Shown here: positions 8,061 to 15,933 of the stretch, piece after piece
Layout: every line of letters begins with the position of its first letter
Position numbering within the stretch: the first letter of the stretch is position 1
NCBI RefSeq assembly: GCF_030732985.1
Contig: NZ_JASHJX010000030.1
Location: 1-52,348, forward strand
DNA length: 52,348 bases
Source: Nioella sp. MMSF_3534
GTDB taxonomy: Bacteria; Pseudomonadota; Alphaproteobacteria; Rhodobacterales; Rhodobacteraceae
Direction: 5' to 3'
Program-made: the position numbers and the translations under genes
Notes under the pieces: model-generated
Told to the model about the DNA's origin: nothing
The model's database searches: none
Seen by the model: the letters and a program-made list of their open reading frames with translations, nothing else

Positions 8061-9668
8061 ATGAGCACCGTATGTGGCCGCTTCGCTGAAACCGCGAACC
8101 GGCGCGGGGACGCGCCTTTCCTGCATGTGCTGGAAGAAACCGCAGCGATCTATGGTATTCCGGCGGGCGACATTTCCTATGCAGAGATGGCCCGGCGTGT
8201 TGCCGACTGGGAAGACCGCCTTTCCGCTGCCGGGGTCGGGCATGGGCACCGGGTGGGGCTGCTTTTGCAGAACCGGCCCGTGTTCATCGAAATCTGGCTC
8301 GCCCTGAACAGCCTTGGTGCATCGGTTGTTCCGATCAATCCCGATCTGCGGCTGGCGGAACTGGAATACCTGGCAGAACATTCCGAAATGGTGCTGGCCA
8401 TCGTCCTGCCGGACCGGGTGGCGGAAATGTCGGATGCGGTGACCAATGCGGGGTCGCCTGCGCGGGTGATCACACCCGATGACGCCATTCCCAAGGCCCC
8501 CGCCCCGGCAGCGGATACCGAAGAGCTGGGGTCCGGGACCGAATGCGCCCTGCTTTACACATCGGGCACGACGGGACGGCCAAAGGGCTGCATCCTGACC
8601 AATGAATACTTCCTGCATTCGGGTGACTGGTACGCCGAGACCGGCGGCCATATCAGCCTGCGCCGCGATACGGAGCGTATGCTGACCCCTCTGCCGCTTT
8701 TCCACATGAACGCCATGGCGGTCTCTGTCATGGCGATGATCACCACAGGCGGCTGCCTGACGCTGCTGGACCGGTTTCACCCGCGCAGCTGGTGGGACTC
8801 GGTGCGCAAGTCGCGGGCGACGGTCGTGCATTACCTCGGGGTCATGCCGCCGATGCTGATGGGGGCGGCGCCATCGCAAGCCGATCGGGACCACACTGTC
8901 CGGTTCGGCTTTGGCGCCGGGGTCGATCCCAAGCTTCATGCCGAGTTCGAAGCCCGCTACGGTTTTCCGCTGATCGAGGCATGGGCCTGCACCGAGACCG
9001 GCAGCGGCGGCGTCATCAGCGCTCATGAGGAACCGCGCAAGGTGGGCACGTCCTGTTTCGGGCGACCCTGTGCCGATGTCGAGGTTCGGGTCGTGGACGA
9101 TGCCGGGCAGGATGCCGTCACCGGAATGCCCGGAGAGCTGCTGGTTCGTCGGGCGGGGGACAACCCTCGGTATGGGTTTTGCGCTGGCTACCTGAAGAAC
9201 CCGGAAGCCACCGCTGAGCTGTGGAAAGGCGGCTGGCTGAACACCGGTGATGTTGTCTTTCAGGACCAAGACGGTTCGCTGCATTTCGTGGATCGCAAGA
9301 AGAACGTCATCCGCCGGTCAGGTGAAAACATCGCCGCCGTGGAGGTTGAAAGCATCCTCAACCGGCATGAAGATATCCGCATTTCCGCAGCGGCCGCCCA
9401 TCCCGATGAGCTGCGCGGAGACGAGGTTGCGGTCTTCCTGATCCTCGAAAGCGGCGGCGGCAGCCCTCAGAAAGCGCATGAGATTGCCACCTGGGCGCTG
9501 GACCAGATGGCCTATTACAAGGTGCCGGGCTGGATCGCCTTCGTGGAAGACCTGCCCCTGACGGCCACCCAGAAAATCCTGCGTGGAAAGCTGAAAGGTC
9601 TCTTGGAAGAGACCATCGCACAGGGCGGTTTCATCGACACCCGCCACCTGAAGAAGCGGCAGCGCTGA
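8061..9668 (+). CDS. AMP-forming acyl-CoA synthetase (ligase)
   Basis: Encodes 535 residues of the ANL superfamily. The AMP/phosphate-binding loop Y-T-S-G-T-T-G-R-P-K-G lies near residue 165, the aromatic A5-type motif is A-W-A-C-T-E-T-G-S-G, the hinge region has G-W-L-N-T-G-D and D-R-K-K-N-V-I-R-R-S-G-E-N, and the catalytic lysine is Lys505 in T-A-T-Q-K-I. It activates a carboxylate to its CoA thioester via an acyl-adenylate. In this operon it probably loads the imported acid or a later intermediate onto CoA before the thiolase-like/DUF35 step. A GAGGGG site precedes the ATG, and the stop overlaps the next start (TGATG). The closest subgroup cannot be settled by eye. Confidence 0.93.
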   Translation: MSTVCGRFAETANRRGDAPFLHVLEETAAIYGIPAGDISYAEMARRVADWEDRLSAAGVGHGHRVGLLLQNRPVFIEIWLALNSLGASVVPINPDLRLAELEYLAEHSEMVLAIVLPDRVAEMSDAVTNAGSPARVITPDDAIPKAPAPAADTEELGSGTECALLYTSGTTGRPKGCILTNEYFLHSGDWYAETGGHISLRRDTERMLTPLPLFHMNAMAVSVMAMITTGGCLTLLDRFHPRSWWDSVRKSRATVVHYLGVMPPMLMGAAPSQADRDHTVRFGFGAGVDPKLHAEFEARYGFPLIEAWACTETGSGGVISAHEEPRKVGTSCFGRPCADVEVRVVDDAGQDAVTGMPGELLVRRAGDNPRYGFCAGYLKNPEATAELWKGGWLNTGDVVFQDQDGSLHFVDRKKNVIRRSGENIAAVEVESILNRHEDIRISAAAAHPDELRGDEVAVFLILESGGGSPQKAHEIATWALDQMAYYKVPGWIAFVEDLPLTATQKILRGKLKGLLEETIAQGGFIDTRHLKKRQR

Positions 9669-10843
9669 TGGGGCTGCAATCCCCATATGAGGGCGTTGCG
9701 ATCTGTGCGCCGACGACCGTGCCATATGTCAGGTTCTCGCCCGAATCCGCCCATTGGTGGGCGGGCGCAGCCCTGCAATCCTTGGCACAAACGACGGGCC
9801 TTGGACCTGCCGACATCGACGGTTTCTGCTTCGCCAGCTTCTCCGCCGCGCCCGATACGGTCGTGGGCATGGTCCAGCATCTGGGCCTCAGCCCGCGCTG
9901 GATGGACCACATCCCGACGGGCGGCGCCAGCGGGGTTATGGCGCTCAGGCGCGCGGCGCGGGCCGTGCAATGCGGCGACGCCGAGGTGGTGGCCTGCGTG
10001 GCGGCCGACACCAACCAGATCGACAGCTATCGTCAGACGCTGGCCGGGTTTTCACGGTTCTCTCAGGACGCAACCTATCCCTACGGGTTCGGCGGCCCGA
10101 ACGCGACCTTTGCGCTGATCACCGGCAATTTCATGCGCCAGTTCGGCGTGACCCGCGAAACCTTCGGCAAGCTCTGCGTGGCGCAGCGGCAGAATGCCCT
10201 GTCCAACCCGCTGGCGCTGATGAAAACGCCCCTGACGCTGGACCAATACATGAGCGCCCGGCCCATTTCAGACCCGGTGCATCTGTTCGATTGCGTGATG
10301 CCCTGCGCAGGGGCTGAGGCGTTTCTGGTCACGACCCCCGAGAAGGCCGAAGAGCTGGGGCTGTCATCGGCGCGGGTCCTCGCCACCATCGAACGCCACA
10401 ATGCGTTTACCGAGGACAGTGTGCAATTTCGCGGCGGGTGGGAACGTGATCGCGAGGCACTTTGGCAGCGCGCGGGCTGCGTGCCTGAGGATATGCATTG
10501 TGTTCAGGTCTATGACGATTACCCGGTGATCGTCGCCATGCAGCTTGCCGATCTCGGGTTCTGTGAGAAACCGGACTTGACGGATTTCATCGCCGCCAAT
10601 GACTTCACCATACCGGGCTCCCTGCCGCTCAACACCAATGGCGGGCAGCTTTCTGCCGGGCAGGCCGGGGCCGCTGGCGGGTTTCAGAACCTGACCGAGG
10701 GGCTGCGGCAGATCCTGCGATGCCCGCTTGGCGACCAGGTGCCCGAGGCTGCCCGCGCCCTGGTGTCCGGTTTCGGGCTGGTGAATTACGACCGCGGCGT
10801 CTGCACCGGGGCTGCGGTGCTGGAAAGGCAGGCCCTGAGATGA
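9668..10843 (+). CDS. Thiolase-like (SCP2/lipid-transfer type) protein lacking the catalytic Cys and His
   Basis: Encodes 391 residues with a thiolase fold: the motif G-G-A-S-G-V-M-A-L near residue 87 and N-G-G-Q-L-S-A-G-Q-A-G-A near residue 325. In true thiolases the first motif carries the nucleophilic Cys and the second a G-H-P with catalytic His; here these are Ala87 and Gln (about 330). It is therefore unlikely to be a normal thiolase. Cys-less homologues paired with DUF35 proteins, such as Ltp2 in steroid side-chain degradation, act as retro-aldolases on beta-hydroxyacyl-CoA, and the next gene here does encode DUF35. I infer a retro-aldol or other CoA-thioester reaction. The gene overlaps both neighbours (TGATG, ATGA). 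Confidence 0.85.
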   Translation: MGLQSPYEGVAICAPTTVPYVRFSPESAHWWAGAALQSLAQTTGLGPADIDGFCFASFSAAPDTVVGMVQHLGLSPRWMDHIPTGGASGVMALRRAARAVQCGDAEVVACVAADTNQIDSYRQTLAGFSRFSQDATYPYGFGGPNATFALITGNFMRQFGVTRETFGKLCVAQRQNALSNPLALMKTPLTLDQYMSARPISDPVHLFDCVMPCAGAEAFLVTTPEKAEELGLSSARVLATIERHNAFTEDSVQFRGGWERDREALWQRAGCVPEDMHCVQVYDDYPVIVAMQLADLGFCEKPDLTDFIAANDFTIPGSLPLNTNGGQLSAGQAGAAGGFQNLTEGLRQILRCPLGDQVPEAARALVSGFGLVNYDRGVCTGAAVLERQALR

Positions 10844-12078
10844 CCGAGCCGCTTCCCATCCCCAAACGCAAGGACCCGCTGAAGCGCAGCAGGTTCGGCC
10901 TTGTGCCGCCCGGTCTGCGCAGCCGTGCAGCGAGCGAGATGGCGACATTTGCCGCGCAGGGGCGTTTCGTTCTGCAAAGCTGTGACCGGTGCCGGTCCAT
11001 CACCTACCCGCCGCGCGACCGCTGCCCTTCATGCTGGGGAACGCTGACCTGGGCTGATCAGGATAGAGGCGCGCGCATTGAGGCCGTCACCACGATCCGC
11101 CACTCCACCGACAATTTCTTTCGCAACCACATGCCCTGGCGGATCGGAACCGCTCGCCTGGACGCGGGACCGGTCGCCATCGTGCATCTTCATGGCGAGG
11201 TGCAACAGGGCGACCGGGTTCGCATGACGCTCCGGCTTGATCGGGGCGGCAACCCCGCCCTGTTCGCCGTGCCGCAAAAGGAGACACCGAACATGCAGGA
11301 CGATCCCCAGCTACGCTGTTTCACGGCTGATCCGAAGCACCGTCGGGTTCTGGTCACGGACGGGCGAACCGCCATCGGGCAGGCGATTGCGCGTGCGCTT
11401 CTCAAGGCCGGGGCGCAGACTGTGTTTCTGGGCGATGCCGACCCTCTGATGCGCTATCCCGGCAAGGCGGAGATCGAGGCACAGGAGGGCATCGAGCCGG
11501 TCTCCCTGAACCTGACCGACAGCGGCAGCGTTCAGGAGCTTGCCGCACAACTTGGCGGACGCGTGGATATCGTGGTCAACACCGCCGGGTTCGTGCGCCC
11601 GGGCGGCGTGGCCTTCGGGGCCAAGCTTTCGGATCTGCAGGCCACGTTTGATCTCGGTGCCGTCGGGCTTGCCCGACTTGCGCAGGGTTTCGCCCCGGCC
11701 ATGAGCGCGCGTTCCGATGACGGGGTGAATTCAGCCGCCGCCTTCCTGGATATCGTGCCGGTGTCAGGCCTCAGCGGGCAATCCGGCTATGCCGGGGCCG
11801 CCGCCAGCGCTGCCGCACGGCTTTCGCTGATGTCCGGATTGCGAGGCGAGATGCAGCAGTCCGGCATTCGTGTGCTGTCGGTCCTGACCGGCCCCGTCGA
11901 TGACGACTGGCACCAGGACCTGCCGCAACCGAAAGTCGCGCCGGGGCAACTGGCACGGGCGGTGGTTCACGCCCTGACCGAGGGACAGGGCATCACCTGC
12001 GCCGGGGATGTTGCGAAAGATCTCTTTGCCCGCTGGCAGGCCAACCCGCTTCTGACCATGAGGGAGGAAAACCGATGA
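10840..12078 (+). CDS. DUF35 (zinc-ribbon/OB-fold) protein fused to a degenerate SDR domain
   Basis: Encodes 412 residues with two modules. Residues about 35-145 form a DUF35 unit: a zinc ribbon with Cys48-x2-Cys51 and Cys62-x2-Cys65, then an OB-fold; DUF35 proteins are obligate partners of SCP2-type thiolase-like enzymes. Residues about 165-400 form a short-chain dehydrogenase-like Rossmann domain. Its cofactor loop reads T-D-G-R-T-A-I-G (canonical T-G-x3-G-x-G), the N-A-G motif is N-T-A-G, and the active site keeps Ser309 and Tyr317, but the essential Lys four residues on is Ala321 and the helix Asn is also missing. The SDR half is probably structural or binding rather than a dehydrogenase. 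It overlaps the thiolase-like gene upstream and the cyclase downstream by ATGA. The fusion looks unusual to me. Confidence 0.85.
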   Translation: MTEPLPIPKRKDPLKRSRFGLVPPGLRSRAASEMATFAAQGRFVLQSCDRCRSITYPPRDRCPSCWGTLTWADQDRGARIEAVTTIRHSTDNFFRNHMPWRIGTARLDAGPVAIVHLHGEVQQGDRVRMTLRLDRGGNPALFAVPQKETPNMQDDPQLRCFTADPKHRRVLVTDGRTAIGQAIARALLKAGAQTVFLGDADPLMRYPGKAEIEAQEGIEPVSLNLTDSGSVQELAAQLGGRVDIVVNTAGFVRPGGVAFGAKLSDLQATFDLGAVGLARLAQGFAPAMSARSDDGVNSAAAFLDIVPVSGLSGQSGYAGAAASAAARLSLMSGLRGEMQQSGIRVLSVLTGPVDDDWHQDLPQPKVAPGQLARAVVHALTEGQGITCAGDVAKDLFARWQANPLLTMREENR

Positions 12079-12866
12079 CCCGCTCACCCCTGACCTTGCT
12101 GGCCGAGGCGCTGGCTGACCGCACCGTCGAATGCATCGACCTGACCAACACGCTCAGCCCCGATTTTCCGGTCATTGTGCTGCCCGCCGAGTTCGGCCAA
12201 TGCGCCCCGTTCCGGATGGAGAAGGTGTCTCGCTACGACGACAATGGCCCCGCCTGGTACTGGAACAATATCTCGATGAACGAACATACCGGCACCCATT
12301 TCGACGCCCCGGCGCATTGGGTGACGGGGAAAGACCTGCCCTCTAACACCGTCGATGCGGTTCCCGCGCAGGATTTCGTGGCCCCTGCCGTGGTGATCGA
12401 CATCTCGAACGAGGCCGCAGCGGATGCGGATTTCGTGCTGACCCGCGCTTTCCTTGAAGACTGGGAGGCGCAGCACGGAGAAATCCCGAAGCGCCATTGG
12501 ATCGCGCTGCGCACCGACTGGTACAAGCGCGTCGGCACGCCAGACTATTTGAACCTGAAAGAGGATGGCGCTCATTCGCCCGGCCCTGACGGCAGAGCGA
12601 TGGAGTTTCTGGTGCATGAGCGGGACTGCGTCGGTCTGGCGGTGGAAACCGTGGGCACCGATGCGGGTCAAGCCTTTCACTTCAACCCGCCGCTTCCGGC
12701 GCATTCGATCCTGCATGGCAACGGGCGCTACGGGCTGCAATGCCTGACGAACCTGGACAAACTGCCGACCTTCGGCGCGATGATCATCGCCTGTCCGCTG
12801 AAGATCGAGGGCGGGTCGGGCAGCCCGCTAAGGGTCATTGCACTGGTAGAAAGGACACCGGCATGA
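12075..12866 (+). CDS. Cyclase-family metal-dependent hydrolase (kynurenine formamidase-like)
   Basis: Encodes 263 residues. The diagnostic H-T-G-T-H-F-D-A-P-A-H-W motif near residue 72 supplies the histidine and aspartate metal ligands of the cyclase family (PF04199), which includes kynurenine formamidase and isatin hydrolase. Members hydrolyse amides, lactones or cyclic imides. Here it may open a ring or remove an acyl or CoA group late in the pathway; that is inferred from operon position. The start overlaps the DUF35-SDR stop (ATGA) and its own stop overlaps the next ATG. Confidence 0.88.
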   Translation: MTRSPLTLLAEALADRTVECIDLTNTLSPDFPVIVLPAEFGQCAPFRMEKVSRYDDNGPAWYWNNISMNEHTGTHFDAPAHWVTGKDLPSNTVDAVPAQDFVAPAVVIDISNEAAADADFVLTRAFLEDWEAQHGEIPKRHWIALRTDWYKRVGTPDYLNLKEDGAHSPGPDGRAMEFLVHERDCVGLAVETVGTDAGQAFHFNPPLPAHSILHGNGRYGLQCLTNLDKLPTFGAMIIACPLKIEGGSGSPLRVIALVERTPA

Positions 12867-13588
12867 GCAAGCGCACGACATTGATCACCGGCGGCAATTC
12901 CGGCATCGGCGCAGCTATCGGACGGGCGTTGCTGGCCAAGGGAGAGGCTGTCGTATCGCTTGGGCTGGAGATGCCCGACGACAGGCATGATGACCTGTTC
13001 GGCTACACCGCCGACCTGACCGACGCGGCGGAAACAGCGGAGGTGGCGGCCCGGATCTGCGCGGCCCACCAGATCGACGCCATTGTGCATAACGCCGGCC
13101 TGATCCTGCCCAATCTGCTGGAAGATGCCGACCCGGCCGACGTGCTCAAGCTGGCGCAACTGCATCTGGCCGCCCCCATGGCCCTGACTCAGGCGGCGCT
13201 GCCGGGAATGGTCGAACGCGGTAGCGGGCGGGTTGTCTTCGTCAGTTCGCGGTCCTTGCAGGGCATGCCCACCCGGTCCGCCTATTCCGCGACCAAGGCG
13301 GGGATAAACGGGCTGGCCCGCACCTGGGCGCTGGAGCTTGCGCCCAAGGGCATCACCGTCAACGTCATCGCCCCCGGCCCTGTGCTGACCGAGAATTTCT
13401 GGGCCATCGTGCCCAAGGATGGAGAGCAGCAGAAGAAAATCGCGAACGGCATCCCCGTGCGCCGGATCGGCACCGCAGAGGATATTGCGAACGCGGCCCT
13501 GTTCTTTCTGGATGACCGGTCAGGCTTCGTCACCGGGCAGGTGCTCTTCGTCTGTGGAGGAACCAGCCTCGCAGGCCAGATCAGCTAG
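12863..13588 (+). CDS. Short-chain dehydrogenase/reductase (classical SDR)
   Basis: Encodes 241 residues with all classical SDR elements: T-G-G-N-S-G-I-G cofactor loop at the N terminus, H-N-A-G, catalytic Ser in V-S-S-R, and Y-S-A-T-K supplying Tyr and Lys, with the usual C-terminal G-Q-V-L-F-V-C-G-G. It should be an active NAD(P)-dependent alcohol dehydrogenase or ketoreductase, possibly cis-dihydrodiol or hydroxyacyl dehydrogenation after the oxygenase, in contrast to the degenerate SDR domain two genes upstream. It ends the operon. Its TAG stop abuts the outer end of a decayed insertion sequence (GGGTCAGG starting at 13588). Confidence 0.93.
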   Translation: MSKRTTLITGGNSGIGAAIGRALLAKGEAVVSLGLEMPDDRHDDLFGYTADLTDAAETAEVAARICAAHQIDAIVHNAGLILPNLLEDADPADVLKLAQLHLAAPMALTQAALPGMVERGSGRVVFVSSRSLQGMPTRSAYSATKAGINGLARTWALELAPKGITVNVIAPGPVLTENFWAIVPKDGEQQKKIANGIPVRRIGTAEDIANAALFFLDDRSGFVTGQVLFVCGGTSLAGQIS

Positions 13589-13975
13589 GGTCAGGTCTTG
13601 TCGCCAGTGAATGACGGTTGCTGCGAGCGCGATGGCCGAGTGGAAGACCGTCGCAAGGGGATCGTATCTGGACGCCAAACGCCGCCCGTCATTGAACCTG
13701 CCAAACATGATCTCGATCATTGCCCGGCAGGGCATTGTACAATGATCTGCTCTGCTCTGCTCTGAGCCTGCGGCCATGGGTTGGCCCTGTTGCAGCTTTT
13801 CCGGGGGTGGTCCCCTTGTCTTCAAGGGCTTCAAGCCGCCAGTCTGCATCCTACACATGGTCCGCCCGAGGTGTTCGGCGGGAGGCAGGCCGTCCGGCAA
13901 TTCCGACGCGCCGAAACAGTCACGCCGCTGGCCAGCCGTCACATACAGACGCGTGGCCGCTTCCGAGGCGCGTCA
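13588..13975 (-). pseudogene. Decayed IS5-family transposase remnant
   Basis: On the minus strand the remains of an IS5-type DDE transposase can be read across at least two frameshifts and an in-frame stop. The order is T-A-G-Q-R-R-D-C, then L-P-P-A-E-H-L, then in another frame D-A-D-W-R-L-E-A-L-E-D-K-G (normally D-R-G-Y-D-A-D-W), then back in the first frame I-E-I-M-F-G-R-F-N-D-G-R-R-L and R-Y-D-P-L-A-T-V-F, with the hydrophobic tail A-I-A-L-A-A-T-V-I. The N-terminal part is missing. A GGGTCAGGTCTTG run at 13588-13600 resembles the terminal repeat of such elements. The remnant lies between the catabolic operon and phnM and cannot be functional. The stretch 13976-14015 holds nothing recognisable. 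Confidence 0.85.
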
Positions 13976-14015
13976 ATCCGGTCCACAGGCACGGCAGAGC
14001 AAAGCGGTTGCGACC

Positions 14016-15158
14016 TCATGCAATCCGCTGGCCGCCGACCCAGGTTCCGCGAATGGCGCCGCTGGTGCCAAAACGGTGAACCCGAACCACGTCGGCACGT
14101 GCGCCGAGTTCCAATCGTCCCCGATCGGCCAGTCCCGTGGCTTCAGCGGGCGTCCGGGTAACCGTCGCGATCCCCCGCGCGAGGTCACCCCAGATTTCAC
14201 CAAGGATCAGGGCACCGCTCAGCAGCGACGAGGGAACATAATCCGAGGACAGGATTGTCAGCAGGTTGTCATTGGCAAGGTCACGTGCGGCGACGTTGCC
14301 GGAATGAGACCCGCCCCGGATCAGGTTCGGTGCCCCCATCATGACGGCGATCCCGTGCTTGGCACAGGTGCGCGCGGCCACGGTCGTGGTCGGGAATTCG
14401 GCAATCGTGGCGCCATGGGCGGCAGACTCTGCGACGTGATCCGCCGTTGTGTCATCATGGCTGGCCAATGTGGCGCCCAGATGCTGTGCGGCGGCGACAG
14501 CGGCCTGTTCATGAGCGCCGCGCACCCGGTTGCCCAAAGCCGTCTGGATGTCGACATGGGCCAGGAATTCTTCCTCGGTCAGCCCGTATTTGCCGCGCAT
14601 GTAACGCCGCAGCTGCGCAAGATCGGCAAACTGGCGCTGTCCGGGTGTGTGATCCATCAGGCTTACGATTCCGACGCTGTCTTCCGGCCCGAATTTTTCC
14701 AGCTCGGCCGTCAGGGTTTCCGAACAGACCTCGGCCCGCAAGTGGATCAGATGGTTCACACGCAGAACGCCCGCCTTGCGCGCCGCAAGGATCTCGTCGG
14801 CCATCTGGCGCGCATATTCCCGCGCGCCCCGATCGCGCGAAACCAGGGACCCGACGCGGAGCGCATCGAAAACCGTCGTGATGCCGACGCTTGCAAGCTC
14901 GGCGTCATGGGCGATGATGGCAGGGGTATGGGGCCAGTCGACTCCGGGACGCGGCTGGATATGCCGTTCCAGATTGTCGGTGTGCAGTTCGATCAGGCCG
15001 GGGATGACCAGATCGCCCTCGCAATCAATGGCTCCGGCTGGAATCGCGGCGCTGTCGTCTATCCTGCTGATCACACCGTTCTCGAAATGGATCGCACCGT
15101 GTTGGGTGCGCTCGGGCAACACGAGCGTTGCATTGGCTAGGATCGTCGTCATGGTCAT
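14016..15158 (-). CDS. phnM: Alpha-D-ribose 1-methylphosphonate 5-triphosphate diphosphatase PhnM
   Basis: Encodes 380 residues of the amidohydrolase superfamily. H-x-D in L-H-T-D-N-L-E-R-H near residue 60, S-H-D-D-T-T, G-A-P-N-L-I-R-G-G-S-H-S-G-N and S-S-D-Y-V-P are all typical of PhnM. The enzyme removes pyrophosphate from ribose 1-phosphonate 5-triphosphate, giving the substrate of the C-P lyase core. I chose the ATG at 15158 (AGGA ahead); 15152 is a second in-frame ATG. It is the last gene of the leftward phn operon, and its start overlaps the stop of a small ORF (ATGA). A divergent paralogue lies at 21312-22481; this copy is closer to the usual PhnM sequence. Confidence 0.95.
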   Translation of the reverse strand: MTMTTILANATLVLPERTQHGAIHFENGVISRIDDSAAIPAGAIDCEGDLVIPGLIELHTDNLERHIQPRPGVDWPHTPAIIAHDAELASVGITTVFDALRVGSLVSRDRGAREYARQMADEILAARKAGVLRVNHLIHLRAEVCSETLTAELEKFGPEDSVGIVSLMDHTPGQRQFADLAQLRRYMRGKYGLTEEEFLAHVDIQTALGNRVRGAHEQAAVAAAQHLGATLASHDDTTADHVAESAAHGATIAEFPTTTVAARTCAKHGIAVMMGAPNLIRGGSHSGNVAARDLANDNLLTILSSDYVPSSLLSGALILGEIWGDLARGIATVTRTPAEATGLADRGRLELGARADVVRVHRFGTSGAIRGTWVGGQRIA

Positions 15159-15397
15159 GCTGCGTCCTGTGGGGTAAGTAATGGCCTGTCGGCCCGCAAA
15201 TACCGTGGGGATGTCACGAAACCGTGACGCAAACCGCGCGGTGTCGCGCGGTGGAACGCCAGTCTCTTCCTGTCGCCCCGTGGCCCGGTCCGCAGGCCGT
15301 GGCGACACGGAAAACGATCCGGTTGAGCGCCATCCGGTTCAACCGGGTCGCGGTCTATGGGCACTCCGGGCGCGGCATGTTCCATCGGCTCGCTCAT
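15155..15397 (-). CDS. Possible 80-residue small protein between phnN and phnM
   Basis: An open frame of 80 codons exactly fills the gap between phnN and phnM. Its ATG overlaps the phnN stop (ATGA) and its TGA overlaps the phnM start (ATGA). The product would be Arg- and Pro-rich, basic, without membrane segments or a motif I recognise. Codon use is unlike its neighbours, with ATA, AGA, AGG and TTA codons, and a CGGTTGA/TCAACCG inverted repeat lies within it. It could be a coupling peptide, a decayed gene (many alphaproteobacterial phn operons carry DUF1045 here, but no DUF1045 sequence is visible) or chance. Low confidence as a real protein. Confidence 0.35.
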   Translation of the reverse strand: MSEPMEHAAPGVPIDRDPVEPDGAQPDRFPCRHGLRTGPRGDRKRLAFHRATPRGLRHGFVTSPRYLRADRPLLTPQDAA

Positions 15398-15933
15398 GGC
15401 CCATCGGGCCGAAGCGCCGCGCGCAGCCGTGCGACCCCGTCGTCGATCGTCGTGTCGTTGACAATCTCGATCACCGGCAGCCGCGCCGGAATGGCCTCGA
15501 CATCCCGCGCCATCCGCGCTTCGATCTGCCCGAGGGTTTCGCGGCCACGCCCTTTCAGCCGCTCGGCCAGGATCTGTGCGGGGGCGGAAATATGTATCAC
15601 CGCGAGATCCGGAAACACGCTGGCCGCATGGGAAAGCGCGGCACGGGATCCATTGAACAGAACATCCCGCCCCGTATCCAGAAACGCCAGTTCACGGCGC
15701 GGGATGCCATAGGCCAGGCCATGGGCATGCCACGTCAGGGCAAAGTCGCCCCGTGCCTCTCGTCGCGCGAATTCCGCATCGGTGATGCCCTCGAAGGGCT
15801 CGCCCCCCGCGCTTTCGGGGCGGGTGATCGCGCGCCGGACCCAGTAGGGCCCCGCCGCACCGCAAACCCCGGCAAGCAGCGTATCCTTGCCTGCGCCCGA
15901 TGGGCCGACCACGGCAAACAAACGTCCGGTCAT
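15394..15933 (-). CDS. phnN: Ribose 1,5-bisphosphate phosphokinase PhnN
   Basis: Encodes 179 residues of the guanylate-kinase-like P-loop fold, beginning with [10 protein letters not shown] (Walker A, residues about 10-19). PhnN phosphorylates ribose 1,5-bisphosphate to PRPP, recycling the ribose moiety after C-P bond cleavage. R-R-A-I-T-R-P and the E-x2-F-x-G segment are usual for PhnN. Its start overlaps the phnL stop by ATGA. An upstream in-frame start would add residues inside phnL, so I use 15933. Confidence 0.93.
   Translation of the reverse strand: MTGRLFAVVGPSGAGKDTLLAGVCGAAGPYWVRRAITRPESAGGEPFEGITDAEFARREARGDFALTWHAHGLAYGIPRRELAFLDTGRDVLFNGSRAALSHAASVFPDLAVIHISAPAQILAERLKGRGRETLGQIEARMARDVEAIPARLPVIEIVNDTTIDDGVARLRAALRPDGP

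Noticed and set aside
10840-12078. Splitting the DUF35-SDR gene into two genes
   Set aside because: The frame is continuous with no stop. An internal ATG exists near the linker (about 11293) but without a clear ribosome-binding site, and the linker composition is normal coding sequence.
13776-15140. A 454-codon plus-strand frame over the IS remnant and phnM
   Set aside because: It is antisense to phnM, has no recognisable domain and no ribosome-binding site. The opposite strand encodes a conserved enzyme.
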